Source of the DNA: Pseudomonadota bacterium
Lineage (GTDB): Bacteria > Pseudomonadota > Gammaproteobacteria > Burkholderiales > JABEVD01
Direction: 5' to 3'
Assembly (NCBI GenBank): GCA_021835845.1
Contig: JAKBJU010000019.1
Coordinates: 1 to 41,468 of the forward strand
Length of the DNA: 41,468 bases
The position numbers and the translations under genes were made by a program. Positions within the stretch are counted from its first letter, which is position 1, and each line of letters opens with the position of its first letter. Below, in pieces: positions 17,844-27,876 of the stretch. Below the pieces are notes generated by a model. That model worked only from the letters and a program-made list of their open reading frames with translations. It had not been told where the DNA came from and ran no database searches.

Positions 17844-17872
17844 TCTGAAGAAAGCCTGAAGTTTCCTATAAT
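17844..17872 (+). promoter_or_regulatory. Sigma-70-type promoter for the DUF2934 gene
   Basis: A perfect TATAAT -10 box is present at 17867–17872, 28 bases before the DUF2934 start. The best-spaced -35 candidate, TCTGAA at 17844–17849 with a 17 bp spacer, is weak. Confidence 0.5.
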
Positions 17873-17900
17873 GGAATGGCCATGTTCGGAGGAAAGGGAA

Positions 17901-18185
17901 ATGACGACAGAAATCGAGCGCCTGGAAATGATCAGGGAGGCTGCCTACAGTCGCTACATGGATCGGGGCTACGAGCATGGGCACGATCTCGAGGACTGGC
18001 TGGAGGCTGAAGCCGAGATCGATGCTGCAATGGTCGAGCCGGGCATCGAATTTGGCATGCAGCAGGGCAGGACCAGGGGCCCTGCCGGGGATGAGGCGCT
18101 GAAGCGCCTCGTCAGGGATCACCCGCGAAAAGAAATCCCCCTTGTCGAGGGAATCGAATCAGGAGAGGCGCCGTTCAGGGAATAG
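17901..18185 (+). CDS. DUF2934 domain protein
   Basis: This small soluble protein of 94 residues carries the DUF2934 signature IREAAYSRYMDRGYEHGHDL followed by EDWLEAEAEI (about 9–39), a short helical motif common in proteobacterial proteins of unknown role. The C-terminal part is charged and probably disordered. The start at 17901 is chosen because GGAGG lies eight bases before it and the domain begins at once; an in-frame ATG at 17784 would add a tail unlike the family. It follows the EnvZ-like kinase by 118 bp, with its own -10 box in the gap, so it is probably a separate transcript. It ends ten bases from the convergent tolC stop. Confidence 0.82.
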   Translation: MTTEIERLEMIREAAYSRYMDRGYEHGHDLEDWLEAEAEIDAAMVEPGIEFGMQQGRTRGPAGDEALKRLVRDHPRKEIPLVEGIESGEAPFRE

Positions 18186-18195
18186 TAAACACCCC

Positions 18196-19527
18196 CTAGT
18201 GCAGGGCATGGTTCACTTCGACGAGATCCGATTCCTGCAGGGAGCCGGAAGCGGCCTTGAGTTTCAGTTCGGACAGGAGGTAGTCGTATCTCGCCTTGTA
18301 GAGATCGCGCTTGGCAGAAAAGAGCTGCTGTTGCGCATTGAGGACGTCAACTGCGGTCCTCACGCCGACTTCCTGCCCGAGTTTTGTGGAGTCGAGAGAG
18401 GTTTTGCTGGAGATGAGCGCCTGTTCGAGCGCCTTTACCTGGGCCATGCCGCTCGCGACGCCGAGAAAGGCTTGGCGGGCGTTGAGTTCCGCGTTCCTGC
18501 GAGCATTTTCCTCGTCATCCTTGGATTTTTCGAGATTTGCTGCGGCTTCCCGGGTTTGCGAACTGATCGCGCCCCCCTGATAGATCGGCATGTTCAACTG
18601 CAGTCCTATCGCGCTCGTTTTCATGTTGGTGCCGACGTTGATGAGCGGCCCTCCGGTAGCGGAATTGTTGCCATAGCTGGCCACGACGGCAAGTGTCGGG
18701 TAGTGCCCTGCACGGCGCTGCGCCACTTCCTTTTCCGCAATTTTTGCCAGAATCTGGTGGCCGACGAAGTCGAGGTTGTTCTTCAATGCCGCGTCCACCC
18801 ATTTCTGCACATCGTCAGGCTGGGGTAGCCTGGGTTCGAATTTCGGGTTGACGGATTCGAGATTGTCCGGTGTTTTTCCGATCAGGGTGGCAAGCGTGCG
18901 CTGTTTGACTTCGAGGTCGCTCATTGCGGATATTTCCTGCGCTGAAATCAGGTCGAACCTCGCCTGAGCCTCGTTGGTGTCGGTGATTGTCGCTGTGCCG
19001 ACTTCAAAATTCTGCTTTGCCTGCTGCAACTCTTCCGAAATTGCGGCCTTCTGTGCATGGACGAGCTCGATATTGTCCTGGGCGAGCAGGACGCCGAAAT
19101 ACGCCTGTGCAACCCGGAGGATCAGGTCCTGTTCCGATGCGTGGAATTGCGCTTCTGCAGCGGCAACCTGAAGGTGCGCTTCGTCGAACTGTATCCAGTT
19201 CTGCATCTGGAAAACGGGCTGGGAAAGCGAAACCGTGTAGCCGTTGGAATTGTAATTGCCGTTGCCGCCCAGGGGCAGTCCTGCCGGGCCCGGTGAAGTG
19301 AGCGTCGTGTCGAAACGATTGTAGGTGGTGTTGGCGTTGAGCGCGACCGAGGGAAGCAGGAGGGACCGGCCCTGCGGCACTTTTTCCTGCGCCGCTTGCA
19401 GTTGCGCCTGTGCCGCCAGGAAAAGCGGATCCTGGCGCTTGGCAATCCCGTAGATCGACATGAGATCCGCGGCATGCGCTGCGGGGCCCAGGGCAAGCAG
19501 CATTGCGAAAATCGGCTTCAATGTCAT
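18196..19527 (-). CDS. tolC: TolC-family outer-membrane efflux / type I secretion channel
   Basis: This 443-residue outer-membrane channel protein has a clear signal peptide (MTLKPIFAMLLALGPAAHA, cleavage before ADL). The two OEP repeats include LSQPVFQMQNWIQFDEA and the mirrored LNMPIYQGGAISSQTREA, with the strong coiled coils of TolC. It is distinct from the NodT lipoprotein at 7419–8972, lacking a lipobox, and fits the general TolC used with type I secretion and multidrug pumps. The start at ATG 19527 gives the clean signal peptide; a TTG five codons upstream is possible but adds charged residues. It lies 70 bp after pcm on the same strand, an order common in betaproteobacteria, with an AT-rich gap (AATATATTA) that may carry its own promoter. 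Confidence 0.92.
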   Translation of the reverse strand: MTLKPIFAMLLALGPAAHAADLMSIYGIAKRQDPLFLAAQAQLQAAQEKVPQGRSLLLPSVALNANTTYNRFDTTLTSPGPAGLPLGGNGNYNSNGYTVSLSQPVFQMQNWIQFDEAHLQVAAAEAQFHASEQDLILRVAQAYFGVLLAQDNIELVHAQKAAISEELQQAKQNFEVGTATITDTNEAQARFDLISAQEISAMSDLEVKQRTLATLIGKTPDNLESVNPKFEPRLPQPDDVQKWVDAALKNNLDFVGHQILAKIAEKEVAQRRAGHYPTLAVVASYGNNSATGGPLINVGTNMKTSAIGLQLNMPIYQGGAISSQTREAAANLEKSKDDEENARRNAELNARQAFLGVASGMAQVKALEQALISSKTSLDSTKLGQEVGVRTAVDVLNAQQQLFSAKRDLYKARYDYLLSELKLKAASGSLQESDLVEVNHALH

Positions 19528-19597
19528 GTGTCTTACCGGCAAAGTAAATAAGACAATTCTAATATATTATTCTGCTCTTTTACATCCCTTTTGCTTT

Positions 19598-20251
19598 TCA
19601 GAACTCAAATTTCTGCGCCCTGACGGCATTTTTCAGCGGATTAACCCGGGTTTCGAAGAGATCTTCCGTGTGCCAGGATTCCTTTCCGATGCGCGTGATG
19701 AGTGTTGCCTTCATGACCGGATCTTCGCCGACGATGGCGAAAAGTCTCCCCCCGAGATGAAGTTCCCTCTGGAATTCCTCCGGCAAAACCGGGGTCGATC
19801 CGGTCAGCACGATGACGTCGTAGGGGCCGTGCGAACCCCATCCCTTCGATCCGTCGCCGACCTCCAGCGTGACGTTGCCGACATGGTGAGCCTTGAGGTT
19901 TTTTTCAGCCATGGCAGAGAGCTCCGGGACGATTTCGACGCTGTAGACATGCTGTCCATGGCTTGCCAGAAGCGCGGTCATGTAGCCGCTGCCGCTGCCG
20001 ATTTCGAGCACCCTGTCGGATTTTCTGAGGCGGACTGCCTGAAGGATTTTGGCTTCAAGCTTCGGGGGCAGCATGGCTTCGCCGTATCCCAGCGGAATTT
20101 CGATGTCGGCGAGGGCGAGTTCCCTGTAGGCTGCCGGGACATATTCTTCCCGCCTGGCTTCGAAAAGCAGGTCCAGTACGGTCTTGTCGAGAATATTCCA
20201 CGGCCTGATCTGCTGTTCGACCATGTTGTAGCGAGCCCTTTCGAAATCCAT
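19598..20251 (-). CDS. pcm: Protein-L-isoaspartate O-methyltransferase
   Basis: This 217-residue cytoplasmic SAM-dependent enzyme belongs to the family that methylates isoaspartyl residues to start their repair. The opening MDFERARYNMVEQQIRPWNI is typical of the Pcm subgroup next to tolC. SAM motif I is VLEIGSGSGYMTALL (about 80–94), with further motifs at VGDGSKGW and VIVLTGSTPVLPE. ATG 20251 is preferred because AAGGGG sits about seven bases upstream; ATG 20257 is only one base from that site. Many members of this tolC-linked subgroup depart from the classical enzyme, and the substrate here was not checked. It is divergent from thiC. Confidence 0.88.
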   Translation of the reverse strand: MDFERARYNMVEQQIRPWNILDKTVLDLLFEARREEYVPAAYRELALADIEIPLGYGEAMLPPKLEAKILQAVRLRKSDRVLEIGSGSGYMTALLASHGQHVYSVEIVPELSAMAEKNLKAHHVGNVTLEVGDGSKGWGSHGPYDVIVLTGSTPVLPEEFQRELHLGGRLFAIVGEDPVMKATLITRIGKESWHTEDLFETRVNPLKNAVRAQKFEF

Positions 20252-20352
20252 CGTCATCCCCTTGCATTTGAATCTTCCAACTATAACCAATACTTGTCCA
20301 AGCAGTCCAGTATAGTGCAGCAAATCTTGCTTTTGTCGCCGATTTGAAGTAG

Positions 20353-22248
<1,896 letters not shown>

Positions 22249-22249
22249 C

Positions 22250-23104
22250 ATGACATTGCTGCAGATCATGGGGCTCGCCATCGTTCAGGGCGCGGCGGAG
22301 CTCCTTCCCGTCTCCAGTTCCGCGCATGTCATCGTAGCGGAGAAACTGATGGGTCTCGATCCCGCCGCGCCCGAGATGACGATGCTTCTGGTGATGCTCC
22401 ATACCGGAACCATGTTCGCGGTCATCGTCTATTTCTGGAGCGCCTGGAAGGAAAGCTTCTTTTCTTCGAAGGCAGCTTTTGTGAAATCGGCAAAGCGCAT
22501 AGTTGCCGCGACCCTGGTGACAGGGATCGTCGGGTTCGCCCTCAAGCTCCTCATCGAAAAGCTCTTCATGAAGGACGTACCCCATGCTGAAATCGAGCAG
22601 CTCTTCGGCAACATGAGCCTGATTTCCGCCTCCCTTGCTGCGGCAGGAGTCCTGATTTTCTATGCCGGGATGAAAGCCGGAAAAGCGTCTCCCGCGCATT
22701 CCGTGGATTTCCGGCAATCTTGCTATGTCGGCGCAGTGCAGGGCATTTGCCTGCCTTTCAGGGGATTCTCCCGTTCGGGCGCGACCATATCCGCAGGGCT
22801 GCTGCTGGGTGTCTCGCGAAGGAAGATCGAGGAATTCAGCTTCGCCCTTGCCGTGGTGCTGACGCCTCCAGTCATCGCCAGGGAAGCCTGGCGCCTATTG
22901 AAGGACCAGCATCATGTTTCAGCCGCGGATCTCGGCGGCATGTTCATGCCCGGCATCCTGGGCATGGTGTTCAGCTTCATCGCCGGACTCCTGGCGCTCA
23001 AATGGCTGTCGAACTGGCTTGAAATCGGGCGCTGGCACTTTTTCGGCGTTTATTGCCTCGCCGCCTCGGCAGCGGTGTTTGCGCTTCACCAGGGGGGAGT
23101 CTAG
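22250..23104 (+). CDS. uppP: Undecaprenyl-diphosphate phosphatase, UppP/BacA family
   Basis: This 284-residue polytopic membrane protein dephosphorylates undecaprenyl pyrophosphate so the lipid carrier of cell-wall synthesis is recycled. The (E/Q)xxxE motif is QGAAE (Gln13–Glu17), followed by LLPVSSSAH with His26. The second motif is FRGFSRSGATISAG at about 170–183, with the catalytic-type Arg175. In E. coli the equivalent stretch is WPGFSRSGATISGG, so Pro is replaced by Arg171 here; I recall the same PFRGFSRSG text in other betaproteobacterial members, so it looks like a subfamily trait. The gene follows thiC after a single base. Its TAG stop shares the palindrome CTAG with the stop of the convergent rhodanese gene. 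Confidence 0.92.
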   Translation: MTLLQIMGLAIVQGAAELLPVSSSAHVIVAEKLMGLDPAAPEMTMLLVMLHTGTMFAVIVYFWSAWKESFFSSKAAFVKSAKRIVAATLVTGIVGFALKLLIEKLFMKDVPHAEIEQLFGNMSLISASLAAAGVLIFYAGMKAGKASPAHSVDFRQSCYVGAVQGICLPFRGFSRSGATISAGLLLGVSRRKIEEFSFALAVVLTPPVIAREAWRLLKDQHHVSAADLGGMFMPGILGMVFSFIAGLLALKWLSNWLEIGRWHFFGVYCLAASAAVFALHQGGV

Positions 23105-23547
23105 CCCTGCTCCCAGGGGAGGTTGGCGAAGCGCCATCCATTCAACTTGCCGCGGTGGCCATGCTGATCCCTGTCCCCTTCGAAACCCTCCAGGACGTTG
23201 TAGCATTCGGTATATCCGGCCTGGGCGGCAGCAGATGCAGCGCTATGGGAGCGATGGCCGGAGCGGCAGATGAAGAGCACCAGCGCTTCCCGGTCCACCT
23301 GTTGCAGAAGCTGGCTGAGGAAATTGGGATTGGGCTGCATGGAAGGATAGCTCAGCCATTCGATATGAATGCTGCCGGGGATCCTTCCCACCCAATCGTA
23401 TTCCGCCCGGGTTCTGACGTCGACGACCCTGGCTCCGGGCGCTGCCCTGAAAATGGAATAGGCTTCTCCGGGCAGCAGCGCACCCTCGTAAGGCAGGTCG
23501 GCTCCCCGCTCCCTGGCTCTGCCGAGTATTTCGCTGATATGGCCCAT
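23101..23547 (-). CDS. Rhodanese-like sulfurtransferase
   Basis: This 148-residue single-domain rhodanese has the fold signature VVDVRTRAEYDWVGRIPGS (about 40–58), HIEWLSYP, and an active-site loop ICRSGHRS whose Cys would carry the persulfide. It ends YNVLEGFEGDRDQHG and GWRFANLPW, a tail common to cytoplasmic betaproteobacterial rhodaneses. The start at 23547 (MGHISEILGRAR) was preferred to an upstream in-frame ATG at 23652, which would extend across the divergent CDF promoter into the CDF gene. The Shine-Dalgarno is weak. The sulfur acceptor is unknown. Its stop overlaps that of the UppP gene on the other strand. Confidence 0.9.
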   Translation of the reverse strand: MGHISEILGRARERGADLPYEGALLPGEAYSIFRAAPGARVVDVRTRAEYDWVGRIPGSIHIEWLSYPSMQPNPNFLSQLLQQVDREALVLFICRSGHRSHSAASAAAQAGYTECYNVLEGFEGDRDQHGHRGKLNGWRFANLPWEQG

Positions 23548-23594
23548 AACAATCCCGCTGTTAAAAGAAGACAAATGAAGATATTCTTCCTCAT

Positions 23595-24755
23595 ATGATA
23601 GACCCAAACCAGACTTCCCAGGAAGCCGACTCGACCCGTTATCGGGCTGCACGCAAGAGCACCCTCATCAGCATCGCCGTCAATCTTTTGCTGACTCTGC
23701 TGCAGATCGTGGTGGGTTTCTTCGGGCGTTCGCAGGCATTGATGGCGGACGGCTTGCATTCCTTTTCCGACCTGCTTTCGGATTTCCTGGTGCTCGCAGC
23801 CAATCGCCATGGCAACCGGAGCGCGGATGAGGACCATCCCTACGGGCATGCCAGGATAGAAACTGCAACCACCCTGATCCTCGGCATCATGATGGGCGCG
23901 ATGGGGCTCGCCCTGCTTTATGCCGCGGGTTCCCGCCTGCAGCATCCCCAGCAGATTCAGCAGGTTCATGTCATGACCTTGTGGATCGCATTGATCACCC
24001 TGCTCGCCAAGGAACTGCTGTTCCGCTACATGATCGCCGTGGCGAAGCGCGTGCGCTCCCAGATGCTGGTCGCCAACGCCTGGCATTCCAGGTCTGACGC
24101 CGCATCCTCCCTCGTCGTCTCCGTGGGTATAGCGGGCAACCTTGCAGGCTATGCCTTTCTCGATCTCTTGGCTGCAGCGCTGGTGGCCTTCATGATTGTG
24201 CGCATGGGCTGGCAACTTGGGTATGAAGCTTTCAGTGAACTGGTCGATACCGGGCTTTCCGAAGCAGATCTTGCCGAAATCCGCACCACAATCGAAGCGA
24301 CCCCGGGGGTCATGGGGCTGCACGAGCTGAGAACCAGAAGAATGGGCAACCAGGCGCTTGTCGATGCCCATATCCTGGTCGATCCCACGATCAGCGTCTC
24401 GGAAGGCCATTTTATCGCTGAGTCGGCAAGGAGCCGCGTGCTCGGGCACCACGACGTGCTCAATGTCATGGTGCACGTCGATCCTGAAGACGATTTTCAC
24501 AGGAAGCCGAGCGTGCATCTCCCGGACAGGGAACAGTTGCTGGCCGTCATCCGCGAAAAGCTCGAGGTTGACCCGGAAAGAGTCGTCCTGCATTATCTCG
24601 ACGGCAGGGTCGATGCGGAAATTTTCCTGCCTGCGGGATTTCCGGAAGACGAGACCCTGGAAGAAAAGATTCCCAGCCTGCTGGAAAACTACCCGCATTT
24701 TCATTCCATTCGCATGCACAAAATTGGTGCTGCAGTGGACAAAAACGCCCCGTAA
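23595..24755 (+). CDS. Cation diffusion facilitator (CDF) metal transporter
   Basis: This 386-residue inner-membrane divalent-metal/proton antiporter has about six helices between 20 and 215. The central metal site is formed by His55 and Asp59 (ADGLHSFSD) and His164 and Asp168 (WHSRSD), a two-His two-Asp set usually seen in zinc-type CDF proteins; FieF has Asp in place of the first His. A cytoplasmic ferredoxin-like domain follows (about 220–300), and then an extra 80-residue C-terminal domain (DREQLLAVIREKLEVDPERV). This architecture resembles MamB/MamM-like and FieF-like members, but no magnetosome context exists. No good Shine-Dalgarno precedes ATG 23595. The stop codon forms the loop of a hairpin terminator. 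Confidence 0.93.
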   Translation: MIDPNQTSQEADSTRYRAARKSTLISIAVNLLLTLLQIVVGFFGRSQALMADGLHSFSDLLSDFLVLAANRHGNRSADEDHPYGHARIETATTLILGIMMGAMGLALLYAAGSRLQHPQQIQQVHVMTLWIALITLLAKELLFRYMIAVAKRVRSQMLVANAWHSRSDAASSLVVSVGIAGNLAGYAFLDLLAAALVAFMIVRMGWQLGYEAFSELVDTGLSEADLAEIRTTIEATPGVMGLHELRTRRMGNQALVDAHILVDPTISVSEGHFIAESARSRVLGHHDVLNVMVHVDPEDDFHRKPSVHLPDREQLLAVIREKLEVDPERVVLHYLDGRVDAEIFLPAGFPEDETLEEKIPSLLENYPHFHSIRMHKIGAAVDKNAP

Positions 24756-24762
24756 CGGGGCG
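24746..24762 (+). terminator. Hairpin at the end of the CDF gene, stop codon in the loop
   Basis: CGCCCCG-TAA-CGGGGCG: a 7 bp GC-only stem whose three-base loop is the TAA stop of the CDF gene. The following CTTCCTTA is only weakly T-rich, so termination may be partial. Confidence 0.65.
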
Positions 24763-24823
24763 CTTCCTTAATTCACATAAGCCCGGAAACTTGTGGCACA
24801 ATAGGCAATTGCGTTTTGGGCCT

Positions 24824-24838
24824 TGGCATGCATTATGC
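24824..24838 (+). promoter_or_regulatory. Sigma-54 promoter of glnA
   Basis: TGGCATG-CATT-ATGC fits the -24/-12 consensus TGGCACG-N4-TTGC with two mismatches, and the GG and GC are exactly 10 bp apart. It lies about 50 bases before the glnA start, and the matching activator NtrC is encoded in the same cluster. No convincing NtrC enhancer dyad was seen upstream. Confidence 0.75.
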
Positions 24839-24887
24839 TAGATGAACCGTCGTCTGTTTTCGTTTAACCATCCTGGAGGAGAATAAT

Positions 24888-26297
24888 ATGGCAGTCGCCA
24901 ACGTATTGAAAATGATCAAAGAGAACGAAGTCAGGTTCGTCGACCTGCGCTTCACCGATACTCGCGGAAAGGAGCAGCATGTTTCGATTCCCGCTCATGT
25001 CGTGAGCGAGTCCTGGTTCGATGCCGGCCACGCTTTCGACGGCTCATCAATCGCCGGCTGGAAAGGCATCCAGGCCTCCGACATGATTCTGATGCCCGAT
25101 GCGGAAACCGCGAATCTCGACCCTTTCATGGAAGAGGCCACCCTGATCCTGACTTGCGACGTCATCGAGCCTTCCGACGGCAAGGGCTATGACCGCGATC
25201 CGCGCTCGCTGGCAAAGCGCGGCGAAGCCTACCTCAAGTCGACCGGCATTGCAGACACCGCCTATTTCGGCCCGGAACCCGAATTTTTCATTTTCGACTC
25301 AGTGACCTGGCATGCAGACATGTCCGGCAGCGCCGTCAAGATCGAATCCGAGGAAGCGGCATGGAGCTCCAGCGAGCGTTTCGAGGCCGGCAACATCGGC
25401 CATCGTCCTGCGGTCAAGGGCGGCTATTTCCCCGTTCCGCCGGTCGATTCCTTCCAGGACATCCGTTCCGCCATGTGCCTCGCTCTCGAGGAGATGGGCG
25501 TTCCGGTCGAAGTGCACCACCATGAAGTCGCCACTGCCGGTCAATGCGAAATCGGCACCAAATTCAACACGCTGGTGCGCCGCGCAGACCAGACCCAGAT
25601 CCTGAAATACGTGGTTCACAACGTAGCTCACTCCTATGGCAAGACCGCGACTTTCATGCCCAAGCCCGTCGTCGGCGATAACGGCTCCGGCATGCATGTT
25701 CACCAGTCCCTGTGGAAGGATGGCAAGAACATGTTCGACGGAAACGGTTATGCCGGGCTTTCCGAACTCGCGCTCTACTACATCGGCGGCATTATCAAGC
25801 ATGCGCGCGCCCTGAATGCGATCACCAATCCGGGAACCAATTCCTACAAGCGGCTGGTTCCTGGTTTCGAGGCACCCGTCATGCTGGCTTACTCGGCGCG
25901 CAATCGTTCCGCATCGATCCGCATCCCCTATGTGACCAATCCCAAAGCGCGCCGCATCGAGGTTCGCTTCCCCGATCCCACCGCCAATCCCTACTTCGCG
26001 TTTACCGCGATGATGATGGCGGGCCTGGACGGCATTCAGAACAAGATCCATCCGGGAGATGCAATGGACAAGAATCTGTACGACCTGCCCCCGGAAGAGG
26101 CGAAGAATATTCCCACGGTTTGCTCTTCCCTCGAAATGGCCCTCGAGTACCTCGACAAGGATCGCGAGTTCCTGACCCGTGGCGGCGTTTTCTCCAACGA
26201 CATGATCGATGCCTACATCGAACTCAAGATGGAAGAGGTCACCCGCTTCCGCATGACCACGCATCCGGTCGAGTTTGCGATGTACTACAGCCTGTAA
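24888..26297 (+). CDS. glnA: Glutamine synthetase, type I
   Basis: This 469-residue cytoplasmic enzyme joins ammonia to glutamate with ATP and forms dodecamers. It has the beta-grasp N-terminal domain (about 15–98) with [15 protein letters not shown], and the catalytic domain with FGPEPEFF, the Glu-rich metal ligands, [12 protein letters not shown] and the [18 protein letters not shown] loop. The adenylylation site NLYDLPPEE has Tyr398, so activity should be tuned by a GlnE adenylyltransferase (class I-beta). Length equals that of the E. coli enzyme. GGAGGAG precedes the start. Expression is probably sigma-54 and NtrC dependent, and a strong terminator at 26315 separates most glnA transcripts from the downstream genes. 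Confidence 0.99.
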   Translation: MAVANVLKMIKENEVRFVDLRFTDTRGKEQHVSIPAHVVSESWFDAGHAFDGSSIAGWKGIQASDMILMPDAETANLDPFMEEATLILTCDVIEPSDGKGYDRDPRSLAKRGEAYLKSTGIADTAYFGPEPEFFIFDSVTWHADMSGSAVKIESEEAAWSSSERFEAGNIGHRPAVKGGYFPVPPVDSFQDIRSAMCLALEEMGVPVEVHHHEVATAGQCEIGTKFNTLVRRADQTQILKYVVHNVAHSYGKTATFMPKPVVGDNGSGMHVHQSLWKDGKNMFDGNGYAGLSELALYYIGGIIKHARALNAITNPGTNSYKRLVPGFEAPVMLAYSARNRSASIRIPYVTNPKARRIEVRFPDPTANPYFAFTAMMMAGLDGIQNKIHPGDAMDKNLYDLPPEEAKNIPTVCSSLEMALEYLDKDREFLTRGGVFSNDMIDAYIELKMEEVTRFRMTTHPVEFAMYYSL

Positions 26298-26314
26298 GGC
26301 TGGCCTGGAGCGAG

Positions 26315-26350
26315 AAAGGGCGGGGTTCTCCCCGCCCTTTTTTATTTTGG
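26315..26350 (+). terminator. Rho-independent terminator after glnA
   Basis: AAAGGGCGGGG-TTCT-CCCCGCCCTTT, an 11 bp perfect stem with a four-base loop, runs straight into TTTATTTT. It lies 18 bases after the glnA stop and is the strongest terminator in the window. Confidence 0.95.
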
Positions 26351-26387
26351 TGTACTATTGTGGAATGCTGCACCGGGAAAAACAGGT

Positions 26388-26789
26388 ATGAAATCGATAC
26401 TGCTCATTGCGCTTTTCGGGCTTGCCGCGCTTGCTGCCCATGCTGAAATCTACAAGAGCGTGGATGCGAGCGGACGCGTCACCTATTCCAATATTCCCAC
26501 CAAGGGTGCGAAAAAGCTCAGCATTACGCCACTGACCACGGTGCCCCCTTCTTCGATATCCGGTGCCGGCTTCAAAGTGGACAGCCAGACGCAGAAAATG
26601 CGTGACGGGATGCGCTACAGGATACTGAACGAGGAGCTCAAAGCCGAAAAGGATCGCCTTGAGGCATCCCGCAAAGCCGTGGCAGATGCTGGAGGCGACG
26701 AGGCGAAGGCGAAAAGATACCGCGACGACGAGAAATTGCACGAGAAAAACATCGAAGCGCTCAAGAAGGAAATTGCCAACCTGAAATGA
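26388..26789 (+). CDS. Exported DUF4124 protein
   Basis: This 133-residue protein opens with a signal peptide (MKSILLIALFGLAALAAHA, cleavage before EIY), followed by a DUF4124 domain (EIYKSVDASGRVTYSNIP, about 20–37), a linker, and a Lys/Glu/Ala-rich coiled coil (about 75–132). It should be periplasmic. ATG 26388 gives the clean signal peptide; an in-frame ATG ten codons earlier would spoil it. A DUF4124 gene between glnA and ntrB is a recurring betaproteobacterial arrangement, yet its role is unknown and there is no visible link to nitrogen sensing. The domain is thought to be beta-rich and appears in many envelope proteins. Confidence 0.88.
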   Translation: MKSILLIALFGLAALAAHAEIYKSVDASGRVTYSNIPTKGAKKLSITPLTTVPPSSISGAGFKVDSQTQKMRDGMRYRILNEELKAEKDRLEASRKAVADAGGDEAKAKRYRDDEKLHEKNIEALKKEIANLK

Positions 26790-26826
26790 TGCGCTCGGCC
26801 GCTCTTCCTGTCATGCCAGTCTAAAC

Positions 26827-27876
26827 ATGACCCCCTCTCCCTTTCCCGGCCTAGATCTTCTGGCGACGGCGGTTCTGCTGCTCGACGAGAATCTGATCGT
26901 CACTTACGCCAATCTCTCGGCCGAAAATCTGATCGAGTTGAGCCAGAAACATATCGTTGGCTATTCGCTCCCCTCGTTCTTCAGCGATCCGGCGCAATTG
27001 CTCTCTGCAATCGGCAAGTCCCTTGCGGACAGTGCCACCTATATCGAGCATGATCTTGTGCTGACGACCGAAGCAGGAACCACTTTGCATTTGATGGCGA
27101 GCGTTACGCCGATAGAGTACAAGATGGCACGGATATTGCTCGAATTTCAGAAGATCGATCAGCAATTGAAGATCGCGCGCGAGGAGCGTTTGATGGATCA
27201 GAGCGAGGCCAATCGAACCTTGATAAGAAACCTCGCGCACGAGATCAGGAATCCGCTGGGGGGAATCAGGGGGGCCGCTCAGTTGCTGGAACGGGAGCTG
27301 GGAACGAAGCACCTGCTGGAATATACGCAGGTGATTATGAAGGAGGCGGACCGCTTGAGGTCTCTTCTGGACCGGCTGCTCACGCCCAGCAGGCCGCCCC
27401 ATTTTGGCGAGGTGAATATTCACGAAGTGCTGGAGCGGGTCAGGAGCCTGATTCTGGCGGAGTTCCCGGAGGGCATTGCTGTCGCAAGGGAGTATGACAC
27501 GAGCCTTCCGACTTTTATCGGAGACAAGGAACAATTGATCCAGGCTGTTTTGAACATCGCAAGGAATGCCGCCCAGGCTATGCAGGGAAGGGGAAAGCTC
27601 GTGCTGAGAACCCGGATTGCTCGCCAGGTGACCATTGCCAAGAAGCGCTTCAAGCTCGCCATATCGATGCAGATCGTCGACAATGGGCCGGGCATACCCG
27701 AGGCGATCAGGGACAGGATATTCGATCCGCTGGTATCCGGCAGGGAAGGGGGGCACGGGGTCGGCCTCACCCTGGCCCAAACCTTCGTCAACCAGCATCA
27801 CGGCATGATCGAGTGTGCGAGCCAACCGGGAAGAACATCCTTCAATATTTTGCTGCCATTGACCGAAAGTTACTGA
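26827..27876 (+). CDS. glnL: Nitrogen-regulation sensor kinase NtrB
   Basis: NtrB is a soluble histidine kinase/phosphatase that, under PII control, sets the phosphorylation state of NtrC according to nitrogen supply. The 349-residue protein has a PAS domain (about 8–110), a dimerisation domain with NLAHEIRNPLGGIRGAAQ and His138, and an ATP-binding domain with NIARNAAQAM, VDNGPGIPE and GGHGVGLTLAQTFV. No membrane segment is present, as expected. Length matches the E. coli protein (349). Its TGA and the ntrC ATG share one base (TGATG), so the two are translationally coupled. Confidence 0.96.
   Translation: MTPSPFPGLDLLATAVLLLDENLIVTYANLSAENLIELSQKHIVGYSLPSFFSDPAQLLSAIGKSLADSATYIEHDLVLTTEAGTTLHLMASVTPIEYKMARILLEFQKIDQQLKIAREERLMDQSEANRTLIRNLAHEIRNPLGGIRGAAQLLERELGTKHLLEYTQVIMKEADRLRSLLDRLLTPSRPPHFGEVNIHEVLERVRSLILAEFPEGIAVAREYDTSLPTFIGDKEQLIQAVLNIARNAAQAMQGRGKLVLRTRIARQVTIAKKRFKLAISMQIVDNGPGIPEAIRDRIFDPLVSGREGGHGVGLTLAQTFVNQHHGMIECASQPGRTSFNILLPLTESY

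Noticed and set aside
24792-24812. TGGCAC followed by TTGC as another sigma-54 promoter
   Set aside because: The GG and GC are 14 bp apart instead of 10, so the site at 24824–24838 is the better candidate.
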